Positions 22,391-23,900 of a stretch of DNA of 23,900 bases are shown here, in pieces. The DNA comes from a virus. The stretch's first letter is position 1. Every line of letters begins with the position of its first letter. The stretch lies in IMG/VR virus record IMGVR_UViG_3300041964_000041, positions 1 through 23,900 of that record; one strand, written 5' to 3'. The position numbers and the translations under genes are program-made. The notes beneath the pieces were generated by a model. It searched no databases. It had not been told where the DNA came from and worked only from the letters and a program-made list of their open reading frames with translations.

Positions 22391-23124
22391 GTGACAGACA
22401 TGCCGGTGGAGCGCTCGATGGACCGTGCACTGGAGAGGTCGCCGAGGGCTCGTGGCGGGTGGATGCGGAGGCCGGGCTCATCTATGGAATGGACCCCGAT
22501 CGGCCGCTGGGCACCGACACAAGGTCCATGGCTACATCACCGTGACGCCCGGCTCCGGTAGCCGGCCGGTGTTCGCGCACCGGGTCATCTGGGCCGTCGC
22601 GTGCGGACCCATCCCCGCCGGCCACGTGATCAACCACCGGAACGGGGTCAAGCACGACAACCGGCTCGCGAACCTGGAATGCGTCAGTCACCAGGCGAAC
22701 ATCAGGCACGCCTTCGCGACCGGACTACGGATCTCGCCCACGGTGAGCGGCACTGGAAAGCGAAGCTCACCGAGGTCGACATCGTCGAGATCTTCGACTC
22801 AGGAACGAAGGCCGCCTCGTCGAGGAGATCGCTGCCGTATTCGGCGTCAAGCGACCCACGATCTCCCAGGTGTTACGCGGAGAGAACTGGCGGAACGTCG
22901 CCACGTCTCACCGCACGTCGCCCCCGGCCAGAGCGGGCTACTGGAAGTCCACTCTGACTGAGGACGACGTACGGGAGATCCGACGGCTACACGGCGAGGG
23001 GGCACGTCAGGCTGCCCTCGCGGCGCAGTTCGGGATCAGTCGACCCCAGATTTCCAACATCGTGACGGGCAGAGTTGGAGGCACGTCACCTAGCCCTACG
23101 TCCAAATCGGACATCAGGGACTAA
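22391..23124 (+). CDS. HNH homing-type endonuclease with two C-terminal DNA-binding motifs
   Basis: The GTG at 22391 has a well-placed AAGGAG (22379-22384). Three indels (near 22480, 22750 and 22815) break the frame; joined, it gives about 245 residues. The nuclease core is HGYITVTPGSGSRPVFAHRV, IWAVACGPIPAGHVINHRNG and VKHDNRLANLECVSHQANIR, with the His-Asn-His metal site of the HNH_3 type. Two related helix-turn-helix units follow: HWKAKLTEVDIVEIFDSGTK with FGVKRPTISQVLRG, and YWKSTLTEDDVREIRRL with FGISRPQISNIVTG. These are NUMOD-like DNA-recognition modules. Such genes are mobile and insert near conserved phage genes. It points against the late operon, and its TAA (23122-23124) overlaps the capsid stop. 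Confidence 0.85.
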
Positions 23125-23900
23125 GTGACATTCAACATCCGAAAAGCCGCGTCGTTGACCGAATCGGCACCGGTCCGGTAATACGCATACCAGCCCCTTT
23201 GTCCGGTTTGGTCCCCGTTGGCCGTGCCGAACAGGTGCGGAATGAACTCAACAGTCATCCCAATTCGATCAGCTATAACGTAGTTGGAAAAATCACCAAA
23301 TACCGCCATGTAGTTTTCCTGCGTGGCGTTGATGACCGCGTCCATGTCCTCGGACTCGTACACCGGCTTGCCGAGAAGCATCGCCGGGCGGTCGTCGCCG
23401 AGCTGCGCCCACAGGCTGGAGCCGCCGGCGGTGTCGAACTGGCGGGCCCTGTTGTAGAAGGCGTTCGTGGCAAGCCACGACGCCCGGGCCCGGTACCGCG
23501 CCGGAAGGCTGCCCTGTACCGAGTACAGGTCGCCGACGGCGAGGGTGTCCGCGGCCGGCCGAGGCCACGATGGAGCTGGACCCGACGAGCGCGGTGACGA
23601 TGCCGGTGGGCTGGCCGGTACCGGAGCCGGTGGCGAACGCCGCGGCCTCCAGGATCTCCCGACCCTCGGCGAGGAGCCGGGCGATCTCGGCAGCGCCGTT
23701 GGCCATGTCCTGAAGCGCCTCGATCGACACGGGGACGAACCCGGCCGCCTTGTAGATCGGGATGGGTGGGGCTGGGCGAACGTGGGCGCATCGTCGCTGA
23801 CCTGCTGTCGCTTCGGCGTCCCACGACCAGGAGACGGCACCGGCCGACACACCCGACCAGACGTCACCGGTGGCGACGACCTGCCGGGCAATCCGGCGGA
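23121..23900 (-). CDS. Major capsid protein, HK97 fold (3' part, frame broken)
   Basis: The N-terminus lies beyond the window edge. The visible 250 residues are spread over three frames: AVSWSWDAEAT, VSDDAPTFAQP, IPIYKAAGFVPVSIEALQDM, AEIARLLAEGREILEAAAFA, TGSGTGQPTGIVTALVGSSS, then LPARYRARASWLATNAFYNR, AMLLGKPVYESEDMDAVINA and NYVIADRIGMTVEFIPHLFG, ending NDAAFRMLNVT at TAG 23121. P-----K-A-FVPVS-E------, a spine helix E-A-A-G-GTGQP-GI, and late LLGKPV----M are hallmarks of the HK97 family (Phage_capsid). It forms the icosahedral shell. The indels look like sequencing error, since the protein should be essential. Confidence 0.9.
   Translation of the reverse strand, partial: SAGLPGRSSPPVTSGRVCRPVPSPGRGTPKRQQVSDDAPTFAQPHPSRSTRRPGSSPCRSRRFRTWPTALPRSPGSSPRVGRSWRPRRSPPAPVPASPPASSPRSSGPAPSWPRPAADTLAVGDLYSVQGSLPARYRARASWLATNAFYNRARQFDTAGGSSLWAQLGDDRPAMLLGKPVYESEDMDAVINATQENYMAVFGDFSNYVIADRIGMTVEFIPHLFGTANGDQTGQRGWYAYYRTGADSVNDAAFRMLNVT

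Noticed and set aside
1-23900. Anti-phage defence island, retron, toxin-antitoxin pair or biosynthetic genes
   Set aside because: No reverse transcriptase, ATPase, effector or toxin-like gene was seen. The XRE protein lacks an adjacent toxin-like partner and all other genes fit phage structure or lysis.
1-23900. tRNA or other structured RNA genes
   Set aside because: No cloverleaf with a TTCGA-type T-arm or other recognisable RNA gene was found by eye; the space is filled by coding sequence.

Overview
The window is part of a high-GC tailed phage or prophage, most likely a long-tailed siphovirus of an actinobacterium. GTG and TTG starts are common, genes overlap by 1-4 bases, and Ala/Gly/Thr-rich virion proteins resemble those of Streptomyces- and Micromonospora-type phages. 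The host is inferred, not proven. No bacterial chromosomal gene, integrase, tRNA, rRNA or CRISPR array was seen.

From 23900 down to about 2700 almost everything is on the minus strand, in virion-assembly order. It begins with the major capsid protein (3' part only, 23121-23900). A chain of tightly coupled small head-region genes follows (22337-20278), then five beta-rich virion-surface proteins and one small Cys/His protein (20250-14003). One of the surface proteins carries about 17 copies of a 20-residue Ala/Gly/Thr repeat. After these come a head-tail connector with an extra N-terminal domain (13994), a probable tail terminator (13110), a 62-residue protein, two related tail-tube-like proteins (12484, 11734), an HK97-gp10-like protein (11317) and a hairpin. 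Next are a small protein, a tail assembly chaperone with a GGGAAAA slippery heptamer, the tape measure protein (9732), a large minor tail protein (8015), a 163-residue structural protein (5307) and the lysis cassette: an M15-like endolysin, a coiled-coil membrane protein and a membrane/holin pair.

Two plus-strand genes interrupt this late operon. One is an HNH endonuclease beside the capsid gene (22391-23124). The other is an XRE-type regulator between the tail chaperone and the tape measure gene (9768 onward).

The first 5.4 kb form an almost perfect inverted repeat centred on base 2689. Bases 1-2688 are a second, differently damaged copy of 2690-5388. The arms differ by scattered one-base and a few longer indels, so they look like two error-prone reads of one molecule joined by a fold-back. 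Single-base indels also break reading frames at about 3.4-11.1 kb, 16.5-17.4 kb and 19-23.9 kb, while 11.3-16.5 kb is clean. Many 'broken' genes here are therefore probably intact in nature. Their annotations are reconstructed by joining frames, and the coordinates are outer limits.
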